Source: Phlyctochytrium arcticum (Eukaryota; Chytridiomycota; Chytridiomycetes; Chytridiales; Chytridiaceae). Taken from it: a stretch of DNA of 64,000 nucleotides. Below the pieces are notes generated by a model. The model searched no databases. It saw only the letters and a program-made list of their open reading frames with translations, and was not told where the DNA came from. The stretch spans positions 744,001 to 808,000 of the forward strand of contig JAHLKI010000007.1 of the NCBI GenBank assembly GCA_025602905.1. Direction: 5' to 3'. Positions 22,208-32,417 of this stretch are shown here, piece by piece (positions within the stretch are counted from its first letter, which is position 1; each line of letters begins with the position of its first letter). The position numbers were made by a program, and so were the translations under genes.

Positions 22208-23317
22208 CTAACGAGCCGAGTGCTTCTCTAAAATTTGCTCCAAAACTTTCTGCAGTTGCGATCCACAGGTTTCGAACCACTTGAGGGTACTCTCCTCCTC
22301 AAAAAGCGTCTTTGCTAGCTCAAGCATCTCATTACAAGACTGAGCCAATACTGAAGCCATGTTGGCTACCTCCCCAAATGATATTGGTACATCGGCGCTG
22401 CCGACAAGATCATCCACTCCACGCGAGCAGGTATCTGACAGCCGGGCCAGCTCATCCATCATCTGGATGCGTTCAAAATCAATCGAACCCCCCGCAGTGT
22501 CCACAACGGATATAGATTTCAGGCTACTTGTCGTCTTTCGCAGCAATAGCTTAATGGCTCTGACAAACGTTATGCATTTGGTGAGCAGGTCTTTCTCCCC
22601 GTCGGTCATTTGATGTGACTCCTCGTCGTCGCCCCCCTCTTCTTCCGATAATAGACCATCCCAGCCACCATCATTGCAATCACCATCCTCCAAAGTTTCC
22701 TGTAATTCGCGCAAAGCATCGTCCAGGAGGGTAACACGGGTGCGCAACACCTTAGCGACTGCCGCAGAATTGGATAAGGACATCTCTTCCACAATCTCAC
22801 ATGCCTTCCATACAAGCCCCGTAGAGGAAAGATAATCGATTTGCCGCCCATTCGTAAAGACTCGTGGCGGTGTGAGAAATGAGTTGGCGAGGTTGGCGAC
22901 ATCCGTCAAGAGTGATCGTGTCGTGCTGCGAATCTCATCCTGGAATGTTGCACCCAGTGTCACGGGTATGGATTGAACTGTCGCTACAATGTGCATAATG
23001 CACTTTTGCATTTCTTTACATATTCCTGGGGTATCTTTTGATTTTGCCGGCGCCAACAATGCAAGCTAGATAAATCAATGTCAGCATCGCTTTCCTTGAA
23101 ATTCATATCCAAAGGAATTCACCTTTGTTGCGTTATGTGCCAAGTTCTTTGCTCCTCTTGCCAGTTCTGTCTTGAACCACTTTTCGTCGAATGCCTGAGC
23201 ACTGACACTACTCAAATCCTGCAAATTTTGCAGCTCTTCGACATACTGAAGCGCTTGTTCGATCAAGGCGTCCAGATTTTGCTTGATTTCTGCGTCGTTT
23301 GGTTGTTGGTTGGTCAT
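22208..23317 (-). CDS. GCIP (Grap2/cyclin-D-interacting) domain protein, 350 aa
   Basis: Two exons: 23123-23317 and 22208-23065. The protein is almost wholly helical, with LDALIEQALQYVEELQNLQD at the start and a middle acidic insert (LLSEEEGGDDEE at about 200). It matches the overall pattern of the GCIP/CCNDBP1 family, which in animals binds cyclin D1 and Grap2; in fungi its role is not established. No catalytic motif is present or expected. The family call rests on the helical pattern and short conserved segments I remember, so it is less secure than the enzyme calls nearby. Confidence 0.65.
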
Positions 23318-24129
23318 TCTGCCTTCTACAATGTGTAAAATGTACAGGTTTGAGAAGCGTTTTGCCAGACGCCAGAATATAAAAAGCGCAGCACACTCTG
23401 GCCACTGTGGCGCAGCTCCAAGCTCCGAACTTGCACATTCACAATGACCTTGACCAATGCGCATACAGGCAGCACGAACATCAAGGTTGAGCTGTAGAGA
23501 CACCCAACGGAATTAATGTATCGCCTACTCTGAAGTAGTCTTTTCTGATGTTTTCCTAGGATGCTGGCTGTCTCATCAACCATTGCCGTGCCTCAAATGG
23601 CTCATAACCAGCAGTAATATCGTAATGCATCGAGCTATGCAAGAGCGGAAGAGACTACCGGTGTAGGAACAGTCTATCGGGATGAAGCATTATATGGCTG
23701 ATATGCGGTATGAGTAGATGCTTCTTGTTTACCACATCTACGCACATAAAATCTATCTGACCCGCACGCGTCAAAAACCTGTCAAAGCAGACGCGTCGTG
23801 GTGCCTTCGTCAGATCGTCTTTCCAGGAATTTGCCTCAGAGGGGACAAGTTTACCCAATTTGACGATAAAAAACACATCTTTTCATTTTCGACATTGGAA
23901 TTTTCGCAAGTGCTCACCTCGATGCCCGTCACATCCTTTTTCACGACTGGTGTTCCAACCAAGTACCTGTATCACCCGGAAAAGGAGCCTTTCGTGAAGT
24001 TCGTCGCACTTTGTATACTTTGGAAGTTTTTTTCACCGAGGCAGCTCCCATGATATTTAAGGACGAAAACAAGACGAAGGCCACTTTGCTGCTGCAAATC
24101 GCACCGGTTTCTCTGTACTGGAATCAACA
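23318..24129. other. Intergenic region upstream of the GH78 gene
   Basis: Several short open frames on both strands (for example 23718-24053 plus, 23326-23583 minus) show no domain, signal peptide or repeat. I treat the stretch as the promoter side of the two flanking genes. Confidence 0.45.
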
Positions 24130-27099
24130 ATGAAAGCCTCATGTCTGGCCCTGTCCGTTGCATTGGCGGTCCACTCCAGCCTGGCAGCTCCAACCGTTCA
24201 ACCACCGAACCTTCAAACCTTGCAACCTCATACAGTTAGCCACGACGTCAACCAAGTGAATGTTCTCCCATCGCTATCCGCCGAGAAACCTTGGGAAAAG
24301 TATATGCTGTCACCCTCATCCCGTTCAATCCACCCAACCGAGATCACGTCTGTCACCGGGAATGTGCAGAGCCCCAGGAACCTCATCGAAAATCGGCCCA
24401 CGCGGTTCGAGGAAGCCAAGTCGACCGTCATCCTTGATTTCGGAAAGGAAGTTGGGGGCCTTGTCTCGTTAGGCTTTGGAAAAGTCAAGGATGCCAAGCA
24501 AAAGTTTGGAGTTGCCTTTTCCGAGTCCATTCTGTCCGCAGGGCATACCAGCGACCCGAGTGCGTCCACTGGCCGTCCAGAGTCAGCAATTGAAATGTCA
24601 GCGACGGAAAATTCGACATGGGAGATGCCCAAACATCTTTTGAGGGGTGGCTTCCGATACATGACAATTTTCCTTAAATCCGATGGCTGGGCAGATATTA
24701 CCAACGTCACCCTTCACTTCACCGCCGACCCTGAGCGAGAGAACCTCGCCGATTACAGCGGAAACTATTTTTACTCAAACGACGAGCAGCTGAACCGCAT
24801 TTGGTATGCTGGGGCGTACACTGCGCAGCTCAATATTATCGCGTCAAACGAGGGACGAGTCTGGCCGCCACCGAAGACTGAGCCATGGAACAACACCGGC
24901 ATCGTGGGTGTGGGGAAAACTGTGATGGTTGATGGTGCCAAACGTGATCGAACTGTCTGGCCAGCCGACTTGGGAATCGCGACACCTGCGGCCTTTGCAG
25001 CGATGAACGAGATCGATTCGAGTCAAAATGCGTTGACCACCATGTATGATGCCCAGTCCAAAGAAGGTGAAATCCCGTGGTCGGGCCCAGAGTTTAATCT
25101 GAAAGGGTCAGACACTTACCACTTATGGACGTTGCTCATGACGCACACGCTCTGGACCTACACGAACGATATGGCCTGGGTCGAATTGATCTGGTCCCGA
25201 TATGTTCAAGGCGTCGAGTTTAGTTTGGGCAAGGTGGGAAACAACAATCTGATGAACGTTACTGCTCTGGAAGACTGGGCACGGGTCGGCCAAGGCGGCG
25301 AAAACATTGCTGCAAACTCGCTGCTGTACGGGACCCTCATTGGCGGGAGCATCATCGCAGAAGCGCGGGGAGAAAAGGAGCGGGCACGCTCATGGATCGA
25401 GACCGCCGCTAAAATCAAGAAGGCAATCAATAATGTTTTGTGGGCAGAGAAACAAGGCGCCTACAAAGATAATCCAGCATCCACTTTATATCCTCAGGAT
25501 GGGAATACACTTGCGGTTCTCCTCAACGTCACCGACACCAAGGAGCAGAAGACCTCAATTGCGCTCAAATTGGCCACACGCTGGGGGTACCTGGGAGCTA
25601 CGACACCGGAATGGTCCATGTCCCACGGCTTTCACCCTCTAGTTAGCGCTCTCGAGGTGGAGACCCATTTCACGACCAACCAGGATCATACCGCTTTGTC
25701 GGAAATACGGCGCTTGTGGCCCTTCATGCTGGATAGTCCTATTGGCACGGCGAGTACTTTCTGGGAGGGTGTCGGACCGGATGGTGGATTCCCGTACGGT
25801 GGGCGCAGCACGTTCACCAGCTTAGCTCATGGGTGGTCCGCAGGTCCTACGGCTTCGTTAACCTACTACGTTCTTGGTGTATCTCCTGAGAGTGTTCCTG
25901 GACAGTATCGTTTCGTTCCTCATCCTGGTGATCTAACAGAAGTCTCCGGTAGCTTGAAAGTATTGGGAGGATCTCTCGTCGCGTCTTGGAGAAGAGATCC
26001 TATGGCTGGCTCATTTACCATGTCTCTCAGTGCCCCTCAAGGGCAAATTGGAAAGATCGGAATTCCAAAGCTTGGCGGTGGTCGACAAGTGCAAATTACT
26101 ATCAATGGCAAGCCAGTCTGGGACCGTGACACCTATGTGCCAAACGCGTCGATCGGAAGTGGGGCATCTGTAGACGATCACTACATATACTTGGAAGGGG
26201 TGGGAGCTGGAGAGTACATCATTGTTGCTACCCACATTGGCCAATCCGCTCCTCCTGCCGCTCTTGAACGAGGACTGCCTGCTGGATGGACACTATGCGC
26301 GACTGAAGGGCAGGAGTGCAAATTTAACGGAACGCGTGTGGTTGCCTATGGTGCGGGAACATACACCTATTTGCTCAAGACATCAGGAGTCAAGTGCGCG
26401 ACTGCAGATTTCGGGAATACTGATCCAGCGTCCAAGCTACCCAAGAACTGCTTTCTCGCTCCGGAAGGAGGCCCAGGAAAAGGCTGGACTCGCTGCGCAG
26501 AAGAGGGAGGATCGTGCAAGTCCCTACCTGCCAAAGGGGGATTGGTTGCGTACGGTATTAACGGAGCATTTGCAACAGCTGTGGCATACCCCAACACGCC
26601 ATGCAACAGCTTTGTATTCGGGTCACCTCTTGCAACGTCCGCGGAAGCTCTCACTGCCGCATGCTGGGCTTCTCCAAGCGGACCACCTTCCGCAGATGAT
26701 ATCCCATGGGAAAAATGCGCGGATGAAGGCAAAACTTGTACTGTCAATCCGGGCCAGCAGGTTGCTTACGGCGCACATGGGTCATTCATGTATATTACAG
26801 CGGACAATAGTACTGTAGGCTGCAACCAGAATACTTTTGGGGGAGAGCCTCTCCTTGGCGTTTTCAAGGCTTGTTATATCGCACCCGAGCAGGGTGGTCC
26901 AAATGGATACCACAAGATCTGCAAACATGGTGAACGATGCACTCTTTCGGCTGACGTTGCTGAGACGATTGCTTACGGCGCTTCTGGAAAGTACCAGTAT
27001 GTCAAAGTAGAACCGGGCAGCAACACTTTTTGCACTTCCGAGAACTTAGGGGCGGATTTGGAAGAGACACATCATTGCTATTTGCTTGGCATGAAGTAG
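24130..27099 (+). CDS. Secreted GH78 alpha-L-rhamnosidase-like enzyme with four C-terminal cysteine modules, 989 aa
   Basis: Intronless. A signal peptide (about 1-19, ending SLAA) is followed by a beta-rich region (about 80-220) and then the alpha/alpha six-hairpin barrel of GH78-type enzymes: MVDGAKRDRTVWPADLG at about 270, WARVGQGGENIAAN at about 385, and STFWEGVGPDG..SLAHGWSAGPT at about 540-575. The DGAKRDR segment corresponds to the family's acidic catalytic region. Members release terminal rhamnose from plant polysaccharides and glycosides outside the cell. From about residue 718 to the end, four modules of about 65 residues repeat the pattern C, EG, C, VAYGA, aromatic residues, C, FG, C. 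They may bind carbohydrate. Sequons suggest glycosylation. Confidence 0.85.
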   Translation: MKASCLALSVALAVHSSLAAPTVQPPNLQTLQPHTVSHDVNQVNVLPSLSAEKPWEKYMLSPSSRSIHPTEITSVTGNVQSPRNLIENRPTRFEEAKSTVILDFGKEVGGLVSLGFGKVKDAKQKFGVAFSESILSAGHTSDPSASTGRPESAIEMSATENSTWEMPKHLLRGGFRYMTIFLKSDGWADITNVTLHFTADPERENLADYSGNYFYSNDEQLNRIWYAGAYTAQLNIIASNEGRVWPPPKTEPWNNTGIVGVGKTVMVDGAKRDRTVWPADLGIATPAAFAAMNEIDSSQNALTTMYDAQSKEGEIPWSGPEFNLKGSDTYHLWTLLMTHTLWTYTNDMAWVELIWSRYVQGVEFSLGKVGNNNLMNVTALEDWARVGQGGENIAANSLLYGTLIGGSIIAEARGEKERARSWIETAAKIKKAINNVLWAEKQGAYKDNPASTLYPQDGNTLAVLLNVTDTKEQKTSIALKLATRWGYLGATTPEWSMSHGFHPLVSALEVETHFTTNQDHTALSEIRRLWPFMLDSPIGTASTFWEGVGPDGGFPYGGRSTFTSLAHGWSAGPTASLTYYVLGVSPESVPGQYRFVPHPGDLTEVSGSLKVLGGSLVASWRRDPMAGSFTMSLSAPQGQIGKIGIPKLGGGRQVQITINGKPVWDRDTYVPNASIGSGASVDDHYIYLEGVGAGEYIIVATHIGQSAPPAALERGLPAGWTLCATEGQECKFNGTRVVAYGAGTYTYLLKTSGVKCATADFGNTDPASKLPKNCFLAPEGGPGKGWTRCAEEGGSCKSLPAKGGLVAYGINGAFATAVAYPNTPCNSFVFGSPLATSAEALTAACWASPSGPPSADDIPWEKCADEGKTCTVNPGQQVAYGAHGSFMYITADNSTVGCNQNTFGGEPLLGVFKACYIAPEQGGPNGYHKICKHGERCTLSADVAETIAYGASGKYQYVKVEPGSNTFCTSENLGADLEETHHCYLLGMK
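26281..27090 (+). repeat. Four diverged cysteine/VAYGA protein modules
   Basis: Within the GH78 protein, module 1 starts near 26281 (GWTLCATEGQEC), module 2 near 26479 (GWTRCAEEGGSC), module 3 near 26704 (PWEKCADEGKTC) and module 4 near 26905 (GYHKICKHGERC). Each contains VAYG or IAYG and a C-terminal Cys, often after FG. Spacing is about 66-75 residues. Cysteine number (usually four each) suggests disulphide-linked small domains. Diverged at DNA level, so the duplication is old. Confidence 0.8.
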
Positions 27100-28419
27100 A
27101 AGCTACGCCATTTTTCCCCTAAATAGATTGCTGTAGAGTCTGAGAGTCATATAAAGTTTCGTAGTTGTTTGTAAAGTCATTATACGTCAGTAAAATAGAA
27201 GTTATTACCGCTGTACGGCCAGTACAAAGTCCATCATCATATTTGGAATGCGCTTGGAAAGGCCGCAAATACTAATAGCAATCGAAGAGTTTACGCTTTT
27301 GTACCCGGGCCTCTTGCTGAATGAACTCCCGATGTCGGCCAAACCAAATTGTCCAACCTTGACGTGCCCCCATCTAAAACTGACATATTGTAAGTGAACA
27401 CAATCCGTGTTATAAGGGCACGTATCCTCCAAGATCTGTCCACAATGTGATAACGCAAGACTATGGTATAAGGCCAAGAAGTCCTAAATGTTTGGCGGCA
27501 TCTACCGTTCTCAAACGGGGGTCTAAGTAGCATCATGCCAATACGGAAAGCTGAATCATCTTCCCGTTGGCGACAAGATAGCTCTTCCCGCACCTGTGGT
27601 AGATCTATTGCAACAAGGACCGATTCTTCCCAAACTATTCCATCCACTATCCACTGCATTTTTCGCAGAACCGATTCCTCCGCTGAGCCGCCTGCGCAAG
27701 GGGAAGCTACTCCGCTTCTTTGAACAAAACACCAAAACACCACACTGAACCAAAAGAAACACTTGGCCTTGGTCCTCCCCATCAATTAGGACTAGGAGTA
27801 CGAGGACTGGAAGTATGGTCGGGACAAAATTCCTCGCAGTTTTTCCCCCAAGCCAACGACACCGACCAAAATATCCTTCCTTCGTTGTAGATGGCACTAA
27901 AGCCAATGTCTTTTCTAGCCAGTAGACGACCCGGACGACCCTTCAATCAGAGCCAACCAAGTAATGGTCTCCCTCAAGCGCAGCAATCGACGCGTTCCAG
28001 AAGCTTTTGCTGACGCGAGACGCGACAAGAATAATCTCCGCCCGAATGCATATAAAAAGACCCCCGTCTGCTCTCTCCCTCGCTCGTTTTTTGTTCAGCC
28101 CACCCCGACCCGACCGCCAGTATCCACCATACAGAAAACCTGCTTCTTGTTCTCCAAAGGAATAGGATTCGCACTCAGCTTTGCTTGGGAACTCAGTCCC
28201 CCTGACCTACCCTTGGTGTTCCAAGCGAACGGCAACAACCAAATAGTTCCTCATCCCCACGGCCTCGATTACCGTCAGACCCTCGTCCGAGATTATGCCG
28301 CCGTGGCGGGCATTGTTGTTTCTCTTTCTCATTCATCATACATCACTGATTTATCTTTATTGCTTTAGCTCGGGAACCTCCACACGATCATTGTGCTACA
28401 CCATCACTGTGGCTAACGG
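27100..28419. other. Gene-poor stretch, only weak ORFs
   Basis: Minus-strand frame 27291-27782 begins MGRTKAKCFFWFSVVFWCFV, a possible signal peptide, and continues about 160 codons without a recognisable domain; an overlapping minus frame (27556-27906) is equally open. A TATAAAAAG box lies at about 28049-28057 on the plus strand. I cannot support a gene here without transcript data. Confidence 0.35.
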
Positions 28420-29019
28420 ATGCACCGGCTCTTGTTTGGACTCGTTGCGACACTCGTACTCTCCTCCTTTGCCGGGAACGCCGCCATAGGGTTTCCTTGC
28501 CGTCAAGAAGACAATGACAGGAATGTCGCTCCTTTTTACCGGACAAGAGACAGGTCTTTGCCCGTACGATACGATTCTGGCGCTCGTCACTCCCGTCCAA
28601 ATCTTGCCGTCCCGTCTTGCGCCATCTTTCACGAAATCAATTGGAACGCCTCAACGTCGAACACCTTACCCGGACCAGAGAAAGCCTCTACCGCTGGAAT
28701 ACGATTCTGGCTACCGACAGGAATCTCGACATCGTTTACAAGAGCGCTCGACCACAACGTCCAAATTTTGCCAGTCTGTTCTGCGTCATGTCTTACTGAA
28801 TCACTTGGAACGTCACACCTGCGAAGATCCATCTACCCCAGGACGCTATCCGCATATCAAAGTCATAAGACTTGGAGATACCGACAACTACGGCATATCA
28901 AGTTTTCAGGAAACCAAGGCCTTGCACCATTTCAAACACATTCAGGACCGTGCATATTCCCCGGAGACTACATCCGTCTCTCACGTATTGAATCAATTTT
29001 CAAGATCACCGAGCGATAG
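28420..29019 (+). CDS. Possible small secreted protein ORF, 199 aa, doubtful
   Basis: ATG-initiated frame whose first 24 residues (MHRLLFGLVATLVLSSFAGN and four more) look like a signal peptide and which lies about 370 bp after a TATA-like box. Beyond residue 35 the sequence has no domain, and the DNA contains an internal diverged duplication in which matching segments are read in different frames. That argues against long-term coding of this whole frame. An intron shortly after the signal peptide, switching frame, is possible. I report it only as a candidate. Confidence 0.25.
   Translation: MHRLLFGLVATLVLSSFAGNAAIGFPCRQEDNDRNVAPFYRTRDRSLPVRYDSGARHSRPNLAVPSCAIFHEINWNASTSNTLPGPEKASTAGIRFWLPTGISTSFTRALDHNVQILPVCSASCLTESLGTSHLRRSIYPRTLSAYQSHKTWRYRQLRHIKFSGNQGLAPFQTHSGPCIFPGDYIRLSRIESIFKITER
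28565..28830 (+). repeat. Diverged tandem duplication of about 120 bp
   Basis: The segment from about 28567 (ATACGATTCTGG) to 28665 recurs from about 28699 (the same ATACGATTCTGG) to 28820. Shared patches in order: ATACGATTCTGGC, CGTCCAAATTTTGCC or CGTCCAAATCTTGCC, TCTTGCGCCAT against TCTGCGTCAT, and TTGGAACG near the end. The copies differ by many changes and small indels. Confidence 0.55.
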
Positions 29020-29184
29020 TTTTGCGGAAAGAGGATTTACTATTCCGAACGGCCTGTACTGCGCAAAAGGAATCTGAACATACGATTTATGGAGCACCGT
29101 GGAACACTGTTCGAAGAAAAGAATTTTTCGACTACGCGGCATCGGCAGCACTTCAAGGGATTGAGGACTTTGAAGAAAGAATAT

Positions 29185-29440
29185 TCGAGTTTCGAGGAGG
29201 ACGATTTATGGAGCACCGTGAATACCGGTTGTAGTACACTCAAGTACGCGGACAGTGTGGAGAACGGAGCACCTTAGAAGAAGACCAGACGCATGCGCGG
29301 ACTTCGGTATTGCATTTGGAGTATCGTGCACACCGGTGAGGAAAGAACATTCAGGCTCGCAGACATGACTGTGACTTTTGTTGCATTGGAGAAACCGGTG
29401 AGGAAATTACACTCGAGTTTCGTGGGCATCGCAGGGGGAT
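29185..29440 (+). repeat. Left copy of a direct repeat flanking the minisatellite
   Basis: Matches 30905-31160 in order and orientation. The clearest block runs from about 29350 to 29435: CGCAGACAT, then CTGTGACTTTTGTTGCATTGG (one change, T for A, in the right copy), ACCGGTGAGGAAAT against ACCGATGAGGAAAT, then CGTGGGCATC. The earlier part shares GAGGACGATTTATGGAGC with GAGGATGACTTTTGGAGC and GTACGCGGACA. Divergence is roughly a fifth to a third of bases. Confidence 0.65.
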
Positions 29441-29596
29441 CGACAGGATTTTTTGCGGCACAAAAAAGCTTGAAGAAGAACATTCGAGACTCGAGGAGGA
29501 CCACTTATGGAGCGACGTGGACAACATTTGCAGGAAAAACCTCGGGGACGCGGGCAACGGCAGACACTGAATTGGACAACTTTAGTTGAAAGAACA

Positions 29597-30890
29597 CTCA
29601 AGTATGCGGGCAACAGCAGGTCAAGAACGTTGAAGACAGAACATTGGAGCACGCGGGCAACAGCAGGCCAAGAACATTAAGCAAAGAACGTTCGAGTACG
29701 CGGGCAATAGCAGGTCAAGGATATTGGAAAACCCGACATTCAAGTACGCAGGCAACAGCAGGTCAAGGCCATCGAAGAAAGAAGATTCAAACACGCGGGC
29801 AACAGCAGGTCAAGGACATTGAAGAAAGAACATTTGAGTAGACGGGCAACAGCAGGTCAGGGATGGAAAAACGACATTCGAACACGCGGGCAATAGCAGG
29901 TCAAGGCCATTGAGGATAGAACATTCAAGTACGCAGGTAACAGCAGATCAAGGACATCATGGAAAAATTCGAGTACGCGGGCAGCAGCAGGTCATGGACA
30001 TTGAAGAAAAGAACATTCGAGTAAGCGGGCAACAGCAGGTCATGGACATTGAAGAAAAGAACATCCGAGTAAGCGGGCAACAGCAGGTCAAGAACATTGA
30101 AGAAAGAGCATTGGAGTAGCGGGCAACAGCAGATCAAGGACATTGAAGAAAGAACACTCGAGTACGCGGGCAACAGTAGGTCAAGAATATTGTAGAAAGA
30201 ATACTCGAATACGCGGGCAAAAGCAGGTCAAGGAGATTGAAGAGAAAACAATCGAGTACGCGGGCAACAGTAGGTCAAGGACATTGAAGAAACAACATTC
30301 GAACACGCGGGCAACGCAAATCAAGGACATTGACGAAAGAAGTACACGAGCAATAGCAGGTCAAGGATATTAGAAAAGCCGACATTTGAGTACGCAGGCA
30401 ACAACAGGTCAGCGATATTGAAGAAGGAAGATTCAAGTACGCAGGCAACAGCAGGTCAAGGACAGTGAAGAAAGAATATTCGAGCACGCGGGCGCGGGCA
30501 ACAGCAGATCAAGGAAATTGAGGACAGAACACTCAAGTACACGGGTAACAGCAGGTCAGGGATATTGAAGAAACGACATTCGAGTACGCGGGCAACAGCA
30601 GGTCAAGGACATTGTGGAAAAATTCAAGTATACGGGCAACAGCAGGTCAAGGACATTGAAGAAGTAATACTTGAGTTTCGTGGGCAACAGCAGGTCAAGG
30701 ACGTCGAAGAAAGAACATTCAAGTCCGCGGGCAACAGCATAACAACGATGTTGTAGACAATAACATTGAGTCAGCGGGCAACAGCAGGTCAAGGACATTG
30801 AAGAAAGAGCAGTCGAGTAGGCGGGCAACAGCAGGTTAAGGACATTGAGTGAAGAACATTCGAATACGTCGGGAGCAGCAGGATTTTAGG
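29597..30890 (+). repeat. Minisatellite, about 28 units of about 47 bp
   Basis: The unit reads, in order, CGGGCAACAGCAGGTCAAGG, then ACATTGAAGAAAGAACATTC, then GAGTACG. About 28 diverged copies follow each other, starting near 29597, 29651, 29700, 29748, 29796 and so on to about 30870 (mean spacing 47 bp, range about 39-54). Several units are 48 bp, which keeps a reading frame; many others are not, so no long ORF crosses the array. Copies with ATTCAAGTACG and ATTCGAGTACG alternate irregularly. No inverted repeats and no spacer-like unique segments are present, so this is not a CRISPR array. Confidence 0.92.
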
Positions 30891-30904
30891 TATCAGAGAC
30901 ATTC

Positions 30905-31160
30905 AAGAAAGAACATGAGCCTCGTGGAGGATGACTTTTGGAGCATCATCATGGACGTCGTTTGTAGAAAGGACACTGGGGTACGCGGACACTCTGGACA
31001 ACGGATCGTTTGGGACGTCGAGCGAAAAATTAAGTGACTTATGGAGCATTCGCAACACCGGGGAGGAAATAAAAATCAAGGTCGCAGACATTGCTGTGAC
31101 TTTTATTGCATTGGGGACACCGATGAGGAAATAACATTTCAAGGTACGTGGGCATCCCCG
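30905..31160 (+). repeat. Right copy of the direct repeat flanking the minisatellite
   Basis: Partner of 29185-29440, offset about 1.72 kb, same orientation. Shares the GTCGCAGACATTGCTGTGAC-type block (about 31081-31100) and the TTGGGGACACCGATGAGGAA block just after. A related TTATGGAGC patch recurs at about 31038. Confidence 0.65.
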
Positions 31161-31330
31161 GAACCTACGTGAAATGCCAGAGACCCATTCGAAATCTGTA
31201 ACATTATACGTACACGGGCGACACAGCGATGGTTCAGGGGCAGATATAACGGAGAGTCACACATCTCAACGTCGACTTTTCGCAACCCTCCATATGCGGT
31301 GACTTTTAAACACCGTCAGATGTTTTTAGA

Positions 31331-32260
31331 CTATGAGCTAAGTTCTACCGTACGTTTCGCCACAATGTTGACATTATGTTAAATCTTAGGTTACCGGAGA
31401 TACGGTCTTTAATTCCCATGGATGTCCACATCCGGTCTTGGATCATGGACCTTGGATCAACATTAAAAATTACCGCAGAGAGAAGTTCTATTGGCCGCCT
31501 GGAAAACGACGAGTGGATACGGGAGCATTGCGGAAAAACGGTTTCTACGCTTGAGGCGTGCAGCGAAAATCATATTAGGTGCAGGATTTCCCACGTACCG
31601 GCCTGGGAAAAGCATGCGGGGTTAGGAAGCATGGGGGCTTTAAAATCCATCCCCAGCCTATGAGCTGAGTTCTACCGTAAATTTCGACACAAGTTGTAAC
31701 ATTTTGTTGCATCTTAGTTTACCAGGATACCAACGGGCTATCTAGGCACCGAGATGGCGTCTTCAATCTTTTGGATTTCCACATTTACTCTAGATTGGAT
31801 CAACACAAAAAGTTTCAGCAGAGAACAGCATATAGGTCGCGTTCAAGATGACGGATAATATATTTCTGCGCTTAAACTTTACACCAGGTGCAACAATCCA
31901 CGAACTTCCCTGTGCCGGCCTGGGAAAAATATACGTGCTCAAGAAGCATGGAGGCACTGGAATCCGGCCCCAGCCAATGAGTTTTACCGTACATTTCGCC
32001 ACCCATACTGACATCTTTTTACATCTCAATTTACCAAAATCCTAACGGCATAGACGGGGTTTTCGGTCTCACACTCAAGTCCCGCATTTATAGATGGATT
32101 TTGGATCAATACCAAGTGTTTTAGCAAAAAACAGTTGAATAGGCCGCGTGGGAAAGTGATAATGGATTCTTTGAGATGCCGCTTCAAGTTGTCCCCACGC
32201 AAAAGGTTAAAATATCAGATTTCCACGCTCTGCAACTGAGCCAGTACCTTGTGTGGGCCT
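31331..32260 (+). repeat. Three diverged tandem copies of a unit of about 320 bp
   Basis: Copy 1 starts near 31331, copy 2 near 31658 and copy 3 near 31975 (spacing about 327 and 317). Shared landmarks in order: GAGCT(A/G)AGTTCTACCGTA, a TTTCG(C/A)CACA patch, CATCTTAG(T/G)TTACC, a CATTTCCACAT-like patch, TTGGATCAACA, AGCAGAGA, GGTGCA, GTACCGGCCTGGGAAAA and GAAGCATGG(G/A)GGC, then CCCCAGCC. The third copy loses similarity after about 32200. Short frames inside (31376-31663 and others) do not continue between copies, so I see no coding role. Confidence 0.75.
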
Positions 32261-32417
32261 TGCCATTCTTAAATTTTAGATCACAACCAGCTGATCTCGC
32301 ACTTCACTCATCGAGATTGTCAACAAACGCGTGAGGTCCAACATCTTCAATTCAGTGACAGCGGCACATTCCATCTTCACAAACAGGAATCTATTTTTCC
32401 AAAGCAACAAAGGAGCC

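Noticed and set aside
29597..30890. CRISPR-like regular array
   Set aside because: Units follow each other directly with no unique spacers, diverge gradually and lie in a eukaryotic genome without cas genes. It is a minisatellite.
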